Source: Campylobacterales bacterium (GTDB lineage Bacteria; Campylobacterota; Campylobacteria; Campylobacterales; Sulfurimonadaceae). Taken from it: 15,016 bases of DNA. A model generated the notes under the pieces. The model saw only the letters and a program-made list of their open reading frames with translations. It searched no databases and was not told where the DNA came from. This document shows positions 6,814 through 14,492 of this stretch, piece after piece; the first letter of the stretch is position 1, and every line of letters begins with the position of its first letter. The stretch lies in the NCBI GenBank assembly GCA_016937915.1, contig JAFGVR010000145.1, positions 1-15,016 on the forward strand, read 5' to 3'. The translations under genes were made by a program, and so were the position numbers.

Positions 6814-7452
6814 GTGAACAGTAAGATATTTGCTTTTAAGCATCTGTTCGCCATTTTTGGGATGCTTTTAGGTACTTTTTTTCTCCTTTTGATAGCTGTA
6901 TTTATGAACCAAAAAGAGCAATATGAAAAAGATGAAAAAAAAGTGTTCGCAACTTCTATAGATGTAGCACCTACGCAAAAACCAAAACCAAAGCCTAAAC
7001 CAAAACAAGAGCCAAAACCAAAACCAAAAAGCTCGCCAAAAATGGCACCAGCTGCAAACCTTGGTGGAGCGTTGGCTGGGATAGATTTGGGACTCCCTGA
7101 GTTTGGCATCGGTGAGTTTGAGATAAGTGACAACATGGTTGGTGATGTTGATAAAAACCTTGTCATGACAGCATCTACCGTTGATGAGCCACCTAAACCA
7201 ACTAGCAGAGTTGGCATCGAGTACCCAAAAGATGCTAAAAACAAAGGGATCAAGGGGTATGTGGTTTTTAATATTTTAATAGATAAAGCGGGAAATGTAA
7301 CTGAGATGCAGATACTTGAATCAGTTCCAAGTGGTATCTTTGATCAGGCAGCATCTGACTCTGTATCTCAGTGGAAGTTCTCACCTGCAAAATACAAAAA
7401 CGAAGCGGTAAAAGTTTGGGCAAAACAGAAAATCCGTTTTGATTTAGAATAA
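6814..7452 (+). CDS. tonB: TonB energy-transducing protein
   Basis: TonB links the inner-membrane motor to the outer-membrane receptor. The product has one N-terminal membrane helix (LFAIFGMLLGTFFLLLIAVF), then a Lys-Pro repeat linker (KPKPKPKPK...EPKPKPKSSPK) that spans the periplasm. A C-terminal TonB domain follows, with YPKDAKNKGIKGYVVFNILI, AGNVTEMQILES, FDQAASDSVSQWKFSP and a terminal IRFDLE. I prefer the GTG start at 6814 (212 aa) because AGGATGAG lies at ideal distance upstream. The ATG at 6796 (218 aa) has no ribosome binding site and sits inside exbD. With GTG, the gene starts 4 nt after the exbD stop and the ribosome binding site includes that stop codon. It lies in the operon with its own receptor, so it is probably dedicated rather than the cell's general TonB. 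Confidence 0.93.
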   Translation: MNSKIFAFKHLFAIFGMLLGTFFLLLIAVFMNQKEQYEKDEKKVFATSIDVAPTQKPKPKPKPKQEPKPKPKSSPKMAPAANLGGALAGIDLGLPEFGIGEFEISDNMVGDVDKNLVMTASTVDEPPKPTSRVGIEYPKDAKNKGIKGYVVFNILIDKAGNVTEMQILESVPSGIFDQAASDSVSQWKFSPAKYKNEAVKVWAKQKIRFDLE

Positions 7453-7463
7453 AAGAGTTGTAA

Positions 7464-8594
7464 ATGAAGAAAATAATATTATTGATACTTATCATAAATT
7501 CATTGCTTGTAGCTAAAGAGAGTGAAAAAGTAAGCCTTATGGGTCTTGCAGCTTTACTTATAAAAGATGGTTACTATCAGCGTGCAAATACAACTCTTGA
7601 CGAAGTGGATACTACTGCCAAAAAATTTGATTTTATCCATTACTACAACCTTAGAGGTTTTGTGGCGGTGAAGATAAAAGAGTATGAAAAAGCTGTTGAG
7701 TATTTTACAAAATCTATAAAATACGGAAATCAAGACCTAAATACATACCTGTATATAGCCGAAGCAAACTATAGAATGAAAAAATACAAAGAGGCGATAG
7801 AGTCATACGACAAAGCTAAAGATGCAATCAACTCAAACGAGCATCACTACTCTGTAAAGATAGATTGTTACTGGAAACTAAAAAACTATAACGCTACTCT
7901 TGAGACTTTAGATGCAGCTTATAAAGCGTTCCCAAAACAGTACAACTTTTTAAAGCAGAAGTTTTTTTACTTAGTTCAGCTTGAACTTTTTCAAAGTGCA
8001 AAAGATGAGGCACAAAGATATATAGCTATAGCAAATCCAGATGCAAAAACATACCTTCACATAGCAAAAGCGTTTAAAAATGCTGGAGAGAATAAAGAGG
8101 CTATCAAGCTTTTAGAAAAAGCACAGCTTAGTATCCATGATGCAAAACTTGTAGCATTTTTGGCTTACTTGTATATCGAAGAGGGTGAACTCTATAGTGC
8201 AGCTAATCTTTTTGATAAAGCTTCTATTTATGAGCAAAGTTTTTCAGGTTCAGCATCTGAGATATACAGAAAAGTACAGGCTTATACTCAAGCTTTATAT
8301 GCAAACTCAAAGATTTTGGATGTAAAAGAGAAACTAAAACAAAAGATATCTATATTTTTGGAGTTTGGAGAGTTTGAAAAAGTTGTAGCTTTGGAAGATA
8401 TGTTAGATAGAACTGCACTTTTAGAAAATGAGGATATACGCTACGCTTTAGCTTATGCATACTTTAAAACAGAAGATTACAAAGAGGCTGAATATCACTT
8501 AAAACGATTGACTAGAAATGACTTGTTCCAAAAATCTATATCTCTTAGAAAGAGTATGGAGCAGTGTAAAGAAGATATATGGGAGTGTAGATGA
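7464..8594 (+). CDS. Secreted TPR-repeat protein of the TonB operon
   Basis: 376 residues with an N-terminal signal peptide (MKKIILLILIINSLLVA). The rest is a chain of helical hairpins typical of tetratricopeptide repeats, for example HYYNLRGFVAVKIKEYEKAV (59-78), NTYLYIAEANYRMKKYKEAI (93-112), KTYLHIAKAFKNAGENKEAI (195-214) and YALAYAYFKTEDYKEAEYHL further on. TPR proteins act as scaffolds. A TPR gene in this position, after tonB, is a standing part of TtpC-type TonB clusters, though its job there is not well defined. Its likely place is the periplasm, holding the TonB complex or receptor. It begins 11 nt after tonB and its stop overlaps the receptor start (ATGA), so the pair is translationally coupled. 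Confidence 0.85.
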   Translation: MKKIILLILIINSLLVAKESEKVSLMGLAALLIKDGYYQRANTTLDEVDTTAKKFDFIHYYNLRGFVAVKIKEYEKAVEYFTKSIKYGNQDLNTYLYIAEANYRMKKYKEAIESYDKAKDAINSNEHHYSVKIDCYWKLKNYNATLETLDAAYKAFPKQYNFLKQKFFYLVQLELFQSAKDEAQRYIAIANPDAKTYLHIAKAFKNAGENKEAIKLLEKAQLSIHDAKLVAFLAYLYIEEGELYSAANLFDKASIYEQSFSGSASEIYRKVQAYTQALYANSKILDVKEKLKQKISIFLEFGEFEKVVALEDMLDRTALLENEDIRYALAYAYFKTEDYKEAEYHLKRLTRNDLFQKSISLRKSMEQCKEDIWECR

Positions 8595-11500
8595 AGTTAA
8601 ATCTTATAAAATATATGATGCTTTTGTTGTTGCCAGTTTTAGCAGCAGCGGCATCTATGGGGGAGTTACAGCTTTTTGTATTTAAAGATGGTAAACCTGT
8701 GAGCAACAACGAGGTTATCATAGATGCAACCTCTAAATTTAAAACAGATAGTGATGGTTATCTTTCTCATAGATTAGAAGTTGGAGTGCATCAGCTTCAG
8801 ATAATCTCTAAAGATAAAGATAATAAAAATCTAGCTTATCTAAAAAAGAGTTTTACGATAGTTGAGTCTAAAAGTACACAGCTACTTGTAACTTTAAAAG
8901 AGAATGAGAAGATAGTAACAAATACAGAGATGCCAGAGGGGTTTGAAGATTCAAACACAACAGCTAAAAAAGATATAGTAGAGAAAAAACTTGGTTTTGC
9001 AAAAGTTGTATTTAAAGTTTTATCTTCTGAAGATAAAAAACCTATAGCAGATGCAAGAGTGTTTGTAAAAGGGAGTGATACGGACGGTGTGAGTGACAAA
9101 GATGGTGTTATCACCTTAAATGTTGAGGAGGGGATAAAGACTTTCTCTATCATCCACTCAAAGTTTAGTTCACGCACTATAAGCGATATAAATATAACTG
9201 CAGATGCGACATTAGAGCAAACTATAGAGTTAACACCTGCAAGTATGGAGCTTGAAGAGTTTATAGTTTTAGCACCTAGCATCGAGGGCACTGTAGCATC
9301 TGTTATGATGGAGGAGAAGAAGTCAACTTCAGTTACAAACATACTTAGTTCTGAGCAGATGAGTAAAAAGGGTGATGGCAACGCAGCGGCTGCACTAAAA
9401 AGGGTAGCTGGTCTTACTCTAGTAGATGGTAAAAATGTATATGTAAGAGGTCTTGGTGAGAGATACTCAAATGTAGAGATGAACGGTTTACCTCTTCCAA
9501 GCCCAGACCCAACCAAGCGTGTAGTTCCACTTGATATTTTCCCATCTAATGTGATTGGGAGTTTAAAGGTTCAAAAAAGTGCAACAGCAGATATCCCAGC
9601 ATCGTTTGGTGGTGGATATATCGATGTAAGAACTAAAAATGCAAAATCTAGTGACTATATGAAAATATCACTAGGGCTTGGAGGAAACTCAAACACTGGT
9701 AAAAGTGTATATGAGTATGAGGGTAGTAAAGATGATTGGAGTGGATATGATGATGGTTATAGAGATATAAGTCCAACAATATTTCAATACTATAATCTTG
9801 AAGATGGTCTTGCATCTGGACTTAATGATGAGCAAAATAAAGAGCTTTTACAAAGTTATATAAACAGAAAGTTCAATTTTGAGAAAAATTCTTTGCCTAT
9901 GAATTTTAGTGCTGGTTTTGAGAGTGTACAAAACTTTTCAATTGGCAGTGAAGATGATTTGACATTATCTTTTAACTATGAGTACTCACAAAAGCACAAG
10001 TATAGAAAAGATGAGAAGTGGGGTTATAACTATAACGAGGTAGCCAATTCTTATGATGACAATGCTATAAAAGATGGTTTTACTGAACAAACTACATCTA
10101 CATATTCTCATGGTGGGATGATAAACTTAGCTTATAATCCATTTGATTTTCTAAATCTTAAATGGACAACTATGTATATGCTTGATAGTGAAAAACTAAC
10201 TAAATTTACTCAAAATAACGATTATCAAAACAACGAGTATGTAAATATATACAATTTAAACTGGGAAGAGAGGGAACTTTTTGTAAATCAACTCAGCCTA
10301 GCTTATAAATATAGTTTGTTTGAAAAAGATGCAGAGTTTGATTTTGCCATAGAGAGAGCTAGTACAGAGCTTAATCAACCTGGTAACTATGAGTATCTAT
10401 ATGCAGTACCAGAGGGATTGAGTGATATATATGCAGTAGATATGAGAAGTGATAACCATAAGATGAGTTTGCTAAATTCAAAAGATGATGTTGATGCTTT
10501 TATGTTTAAAAACAAGCAGTTTTTAGAACTTTTAAGTGAAGAGGATTATTTAGAGTTTGGTTATAAAAAATCTACTAAAAATAGAGATACTACCAACTAT
10601 AACTTTAGACTTGATGAGACAAATGAATATAATATTAATACCTACATATATACAGATATTGATACTTTGTATGAGGAGCAGATATTATCAGATATAGATG
10701 CAGCAGATATGAATTTTGTATTCTCTGCAAATACAAACGATGCTTCAAACTTTGTGGCAACTGTTGAGGATAATACAAAATTTGTATCATTAGGGTTAAA
10801 TCCTATTGAGGATCTAAGTGTTATGTACGGTATGCAGTTTGTAGATCTTGTTCAAAGCATCAGAGTTAAAACTTCTACAGAATCTGAGAGTTTTGAGTTA
10901 AAAGAATCTTTTCCTAGTTTGAATTTAAAATATCGTTTAGATGAGGATAATATATTTGATATAGCAACATCTACTACCTACATAGTGCCGGATTTGAGAG
11001 AGTTCTCTGCTGGTTCATTTACCCACCCATACGAAGCGGCTACTATCTTAGGTGGTAACACTGAAGCTGTAAGAACAAAAGCAGCAGGTGGAAGATACCT
11101 TGATTATACTGAGATAAAAAATTATGATTTTCAGTATAGTCACTATTTCTCATCTAAAGAGAACATGAAATTTTCACTCTTTTACAAAGAGATGCAACGC
11201 CCTATAGAGGATGTCAGACTTCAGCCAAATGGTCCAAGGGAACAATATACATTTGTAAATACTAAAGAGGCAAAACTAAAAGGTTTTGAGATAGATTTTA
11301 GAAAATATTTTGATTTTATCTCAGAATGTTATGAGAACTTTTATCTATCTGGTAACTACTCATATAACGATTCTGAAGTTAAACTCTATGAAGATCAGAC
11401 AGATTATTTTACAACAAACAACAGACCACTTCAAGGTTTGTCAAAAACTGTAATAAATATGACATTTGGTTATGAAAATGATGATGAATCGATAGTCCTT

Positions 11501-11755
11501 GTTTATAATAAAATGGGTGAGAGGATAAGAATGGTTGGAACTAATGACTCATCTGATAAGCAGATGGATACGATAGAGATTCCAGCTCAAGTCCTTGATT
11601 TTGTATGGAGTACAAAACTAAGCAATGGTATAGGTTTAAAACTTAAACTTCAAAATATTTTAGATGAAGAGACCATCTGGATGACTGGTGATAAAATAAT
11701 AAGAAGTTATAAAAAAGGTAAAGCTTACTCACTCTCAGCATCTTATAAATTTTAG
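8591..11755 (+). CDS. TonB-dependent outer-membrane receptor, substrate unknown (predicted Pho-controlled)
   Basis: The last and largest operon gene, 1054 residues. A signal peptide (about 1-20) is followed by two small carboxypeptidase-regulatory-like (Ig-fold) domains: about 26-102, with FKDGKPVSNNEVIIDATSKF, and about 136-217, with SSEDKKPIADARVFVKGSD. A likely TonB box, LEEFIVLAPS, is at 221-230. The plug (about 245-348) carries AAALKRVAGLTLVDGKNVYV, RGLGERYSNVEMNGLPLPSP and LDIFPSNVIGSLKVQKSATA, then GGGYIDVRT. The beta barrel ends in SLSASYKF with the terminal Phe expected for BAM insertion. The receptor imports a ligand too large or scarce for porins using TonB energy. Operon position shows which TonB it uses. 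The predicted Pho promoter suggests a phosphorus-containing ligand, but this is inference; siderophore or other uptake is not excluded. Confidence 0.9.
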   Translation: MKLNLIKYMMLLLLPVLAAAASMGELQLFVFKDGKPVSNNEVIIDATSKFKTDSDGYLSHRLEVGVHQLQIISKDKDNKNLAYLKKSFTIVESKSTQLLVTLKENEKIVTNTEMPEGFEDSNTTAKKDIVEKKLGFAKVVFKVLSSEDKKPIADARVFVKGSDTDGVSDKDGVITLNVEEGIKTFSIIHSKFSSRTISDINITADATLEQTIELTPASMELEEFIVLAPSIEGTVASVMMEEKKSTSVTNILSSEQMSKKGDGNAAAALKRVAGLTLVDGKNVYVRGLGERYSNVEMNGLPLPSPDPTKRVVPLDIFPSNVIGSLKVQKSATADIPASFGGGYIDVRTKNAKSSDYMKISLGLGGNSNTGKSVYEYEGSKDDWSGYDDGYRDISPTIFQYYNLEDGLASGLNDEQNKELLQSYINRKFNFEKNSLPMNFSAGFESVQNFSIGSEDDLTLSFNYEYSQKHKYRKDEKWGYNYNEVANSYDDNAIKDGFTEQTTSTYSHGGMINLAYNPFDFLNLKWTTMYMLDSEKLTKFTQNNDYQNNEYVNIYNLNWEERELFVNQLSLAYKYSLFEKDAEFDFAIERASTELNQPGNYEYLYAVPEGLSDIYAVDMRSDNHKMSLLNSKDDVDAFMFKNKQFLELLSEEDYLEFGYKKSTKNRDTTNYNFRLDETNEYNINTYIYTDIDTLYEEQILSDIDAADMNFVFSANTNDASNFVATVEDNTKFVSLGLNPIEDLSVMYGMQFVDLVQSIRVKTSTESESFELKESFPSLNLKYRLDEDNIFDIATSTTYIVPDLREFSAGSFTHPYEAATILGGNTEAVRTKAAGGRYLDYTEIKNYDFQYSHYFSSKENMKFSLFYKEMQRPIEDVRLQPNGPREQYTFVNTKEAKLKGFEIDFRKYFDFISECYENFYLSGNYSYNDSEVKLYEDQTDYFTTNNRPLQGLSKTVINMTFGYENDDESIVLVYNKMGERIRMVGTNDSSDKQMDTIEIPAQVLDFVWSTKLSNGIGLKLKLQNILDEETIWMTGDKIIRSYKKGKAYSLSASYKF

Positions 11756-11772
11756 ACCACTTTCTTATAAAA

Positions 11773-11797
11773 TAGAGGATCTTTAACAGATTCTCTA
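11773..11797 (+). terminator. Hairpin after the TonB operon, weak terminator candidate
   Basis: TAGAGGATC (11773-11781) pairs with GATTCTCTA (11789-11797), nine pairs with one G-T wobble and a 7-nt loop, 17 nt after the receptor stop. No T-run follows, so it is only a candidate for the transcript end. Confidence 0.3.
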
Positions 11798-11850
11798 CCA
11801 TCGTAAACTATTTGAGGTGTTGAAACAACAATATGTCATTTAAACTTCGC

Positions 11851-11856
11851 TAAAAT
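11851..11856 (+). promoter_or_regulatory. Possible -10 element for hsdM
   Basis: TAAAAT (11851-11856) lies 39 bp before the hsdM ATG in an AT-rich leader. No -35 box stands at normal distance. The only TTGAAAC-like sequence (11820-11826) is 24 bp upstream, and promoters of this bacterial group often lack a recognisable -35. The ribosome binding site AAGGAA (11883-11888) is well placed 7 nt before the ATG. Confidence 0.35.
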
Positions 11857-11895
11857 AATTAATAATTTTTTATAAAAATATCAAGGAAATTTATA

Positions 11896-13449
11896 ATGAC
11901 AAGTACACAGCAAAGAGCTGAATTACAACGACAAATATGGCAAATAGCAAATGAAGTAAGAGGCTCAGTTGATGGATGGGATTTTAAGCAGTATGTTTTA
12001 GGTACTTTGTTTTATAGATTTATTAGTGAAAACTTTTCAAATTATATAGAGGCTGGAGATGAAAGCATCGATTATGCTTCATTATCTGATGATGTTATAA
12101 CTCCAGAGATTAAAGATGATGCCATAAAAACAAAAGGTTACTTCATCTATCCAAGTCAACTATTTGTAAATGTTGCTAAAAATGGAAATGACAATCCTGA
12201 TTTAAACACAGATTTAAAAGCTATATTTGGTGATATAGAAGCAAGTGCAAACGGCTATCCATCAGAACAAGACATTAAAGGACTTTTTGCAGATTTTGAT
12301 ACAACAAGCAACAGACTAGGGAATACGGTAAAAGATAAAAACAGTAGATTATCGTCTGTACTCAAAGGTGTTGCAGGTCTAAATTTTGGAAAATTTGAAG
12401 AGAATCATATAGATCTTTTTGGTGATGCTTATGAGTTTCTTATCTCAAACTATGCAGCAAATGCAGGTAAATCTGGAGGAGAGTTTTTTACTCCTCAAAG
12501 TGTTTCAAAACTTATCGCTCAACTAGCGATGCACAAACAAGAGAAAGTAAATAAAATCTACGACCCCGCCGCAGGTTCTGGCTCACTACTTCTACAAGCA
12601 AAGAAACAATTCGATGACCATATTGTAGAAGATGGTTTTTTTGGTCAAGAAATAAATCACACTACTTACAACCTTGCTCGTATGAATATGTTTTTACATA
12701 ATATCAACTATGATAAATTTAACATAGCTTTAGGCAATACTCTCATAGACCCACATTATGGAGATGATAAACCATTTGATGCTATTGTCTCTAACCCTCC
12801 ATATTCTGTAAACTGGGAAGGTAGTGATAATCCTCTATTGATAAACGATGATAGATTTGCACCTGCTGGAGTTCTTGCCCCAAAATCAAAAGCAGATTTT
12901 GCATTTGTGCTTCATTGTTTGAGTTACCTTTCGCCTAAAGGAAGAGCGGCGATAGTATGTTTCCCTGGTATTTTCTATCGAGGTGGGGCAGAAGCAAAGA
13001 TACGAAAATATTTAGTTGATGGTAACTATGTAGAAACTGTAATTTCCCTTGCTCCAAATCTATTTTTTGGAACATCGATAGCTGTCAATATCTTGGTACT
13101 TTCAAAACATAAAACAGACAATAAAACACAGTTTATCGATGCAAGTGAACTTTATAAAAAACAGACCAATAACAATATCTTAACTTATGAGGGTGAAAAC
13201 AACCATATAGACCAAATTATGAAAGTGTTTGATAGCAAAGCTGACATCGCTCATTTTGCTAAGTGTGTGGATAATGAGACAATAGCCGACAATGACTATA
13301 ATCTCTCTGTTAGCTCGTATGTAGAAGCAAAAGACACAAGAGAAAAAGTAGATATAAATAAACTTAATAGTGAACTTAAAACTACTGTTTCAAAGATAGA
13401 CAATCTAAGAAGTGAGATAGATAAAATCGTAGCGGAGATTGAAGCATGA
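11896..13449 (+). CDS. hsdM: Type I restriction-modification system, DNA methyltransferase subunit HsdM
   Basis: 517 residues, a normal HsdM length. The N-terminal helical domain (about 5-160, with [10 protein letters not shown] and [13 protein letters not shown]) is the HsdM_N type. The N6-adenine methyltransferase core has [17 protein letters not shown] (195-211), the SAM-binding motif [13 protein letters not shown] (223-234) and the catalytic NPPY (300-303, in SNPPYSVNW). A C-terminal coiled-coil tail (about 475-517) is expected to contact HsdS. It methylates adenine within the site chosen by HsdS and, with HsdR, forms the restriction enzyme. HsdR is not in the window. The last bases overlap the next ORF (ATGA), so rhuM and hsdS are probably co-transcribed and translationally coupled with it. 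Confidence 0.95.
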   Translation: MTSTQQRAELQRQIWQIANEVRGSVDGWDFKQYVLGTLFYRFISENFSNYIEAGDESIDYASLSDDVITPEIKDDAIKTKGYFIYPSQLFVNVAKNGNDNPDLNTDLKAIFGDIEASANGYPSEQDIKGLFADFDTTSNRLGNTVKDKNSRLSSVLKGVAGLNFGKFEENHIDLFGDAYEFLISNYAANAGKSGGEFFTPQSVSKLIAQLAMHKQEKVNKIYDPAAGSGSLLLQAKKQFDDHIVEDGFFGQEINHTTYNLARMNMFLHNINYDKFNIALGNTLIDPHYGDDKPFDAIVSNPPYSVNWEGSDNPLLINDDRFAPAGVLAPKSKADFAFVLHCLSYLSPKGRAAIVCFPGIFYRGGAEAKIRKYLVDGNYVETVISLAPNLFFGTSIAVNILVLSKHKTDNKTQFIDASELYKKQTNNNILTYEGENNHIDQIMKVFDSKADIAHFAKCVDNETIADNDYNLSVSSYVEAKDTREKVDINKLNSELKTTVSKIDNLRSEIDKIVAEIEA

Positions 13450-14492
13450 ACAAAAAAGATAATCACATCACAATAAGAAGCAGTGCCGCGGAGTATTTAA
13501 CTTTTGCAGCCTCTACAAATGCAGCAAATGAAAATATAGAAATAAGATACGAAGATGAAAATCTATGGCTTACACAAAAACTTATAGCACAGCTCTATGA
13601 TGTTGAAGTCAATACTATCAACTATCATATCAAAAAAATATTTGCAGATAATGAGCTGGAAGAAAATTCAGTTATTCGAAAATTTCGAATAACTGCAAAT
13701 GATGGTAAAACCTACAACACACAACACTATAACCTTTCTATGATTATCGCTATTGGGTTTAAAGTAGATAATGAAAAAGCTGTACAGTTTAGAAAATGGG
13801 CAAATAATATCATCAATGAATACACCATCAAAGGCTTTAGTATGGATGATGAGAGGCTTAAAAATGATGGTTCGGTTTTAACTAAAAAATATTTTGAAGA
13901 GCAACTAACACGAATCAGAGAGATTAGGCTAAGTGAGCGAAAGTTTTATCAAAAAATCACAGATATTTATGCCACTTCTATTGATTATGATGTCTCATCC
14001 ACTGCAACCAAAAGATTTTTTGCAACAGTACAAAACAAACTTCATTGGGCAATCCACGGACAAACAGCCGCAGAAGTGGTTTATAATCGTGCCGATGCTG
14101 GGAAAGAAAATATGGGATTAAACTCATGGAGCGATGCACCAAATGGCAAAATACAAAAATTTGATGTAACCGTTGCAAAAAACTACCTAAATGATAAAGA
14201 GTTGGCAAGCCTGCAAAGACTGGTGAGTGCTTATCTTGATTTGGCAGAAGATATGGCTCAAAGAGAGATACCCATGACCATGAGCGATTGGGAGTTTAGA
14301 CTAAATAAATTTATCGAAGCAACAGATAGAGAGATACTAAATGATAGTGGCAAAATAAGTGCCGAAATAGCAAAAGCCCATGCCCTAAGCGAGTTTGAAA
14401 AATATAGAGTAATTCAAGACAAAAACTATCTATCTGATTTTGATAGACAAGTAGCTTTTTTAGAAAATAACCAAAGTAGTGAAGATGAGTAA
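13446..14492 (+). CDS. rhuM: RhuM-family protein lodged between hsdM and hsdS
   Basis: 348 residues of the virulence RhuM family. The first third is the usual winged-helix-like part: [20 protein letters not shown], then [25 protein letters not shown] and [20 protein letters not shown]. The C-terminal part carries the conserved [20 protein letters not shown], then NMGLNSW and the [22 protein letters not shown] blocks. The family is named after a Salmonella pathogenicity-island gene, has no settled activity, and is often found inside type I restriction loci. The first 25 residues ([17 protein letters not shown]) look like an extra lead-in. It overlaps hsdM by 4 nt and hsdS by 8 nt, so it is a fixed operon member rather than a random insertion. 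A 27-bp near-perfect palindrome lies in its coding sequence at 13669-13695. Confidence 0.88.
   Translation: MNKKDNHITIRSSAAEYLTFAASTNAANENIEIRYEDENLWLTQKLIAQLYDVEVNTINYHIKKIFADNELEENSVIRKFRITANDGKTYNTQHYNLSMIIAIGFKVDNEKAVQFRKWANNIINEYTIKGFSMDDERLKNDGSVLTKKYFEEQLTRIREIRLSERKFYQKITDIYATSIDYDVSSTATKRFFATVQNKLHWAIHGQTAAEVVYNRADAGKENMGLNSWSDAPNGKIQKFDVTVAKNYLNDKELASLQRLVSAYLDLAEDMAQREIPMTMSDWEFRLNKFIEATDREILNDSGKISAEIAKAHALSEFEKYRVIQDKNYLSDFDRQVAFLENNQSSEDE
13669..13695. repeat. 13-bp-arm palindrome inside rhuM
   Basis: CAGTTATTCGAAA (13669-13681) and TTTCGAATAACTG (13683-13695) are exact reverse complements around a single A. The coding meaning is the conserved SVIRKFRIT stretch. A hairpin with no spacer of this length is uncommon in coding DNA and could mark a protein-binding site or an mRNA hairpin. 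Confidence 0.6.

Noticed and set aside
6786..7253. Antisense frame with Gly/Phe-rich repeats opposite tonB.
   Set aside because: The repeats are the reverse reading of the Lys-Pro linker codons of TonB.
8836..9516. A 226-codon open frame antisense to the receptor gene.
   Set aside because: It lies opposite the conserved plug and Ig-like domains of the receptor and shows no coding features of its own.
11752..11835. A 27-codon protein-like frame on the minus strand after the receptor gene (contains TPQIVYDGRESVKDP).
   Set aside because: It has no start codon, overlaps the receptor stop and is too short to judge; it may be a gene tail remnant or chance.
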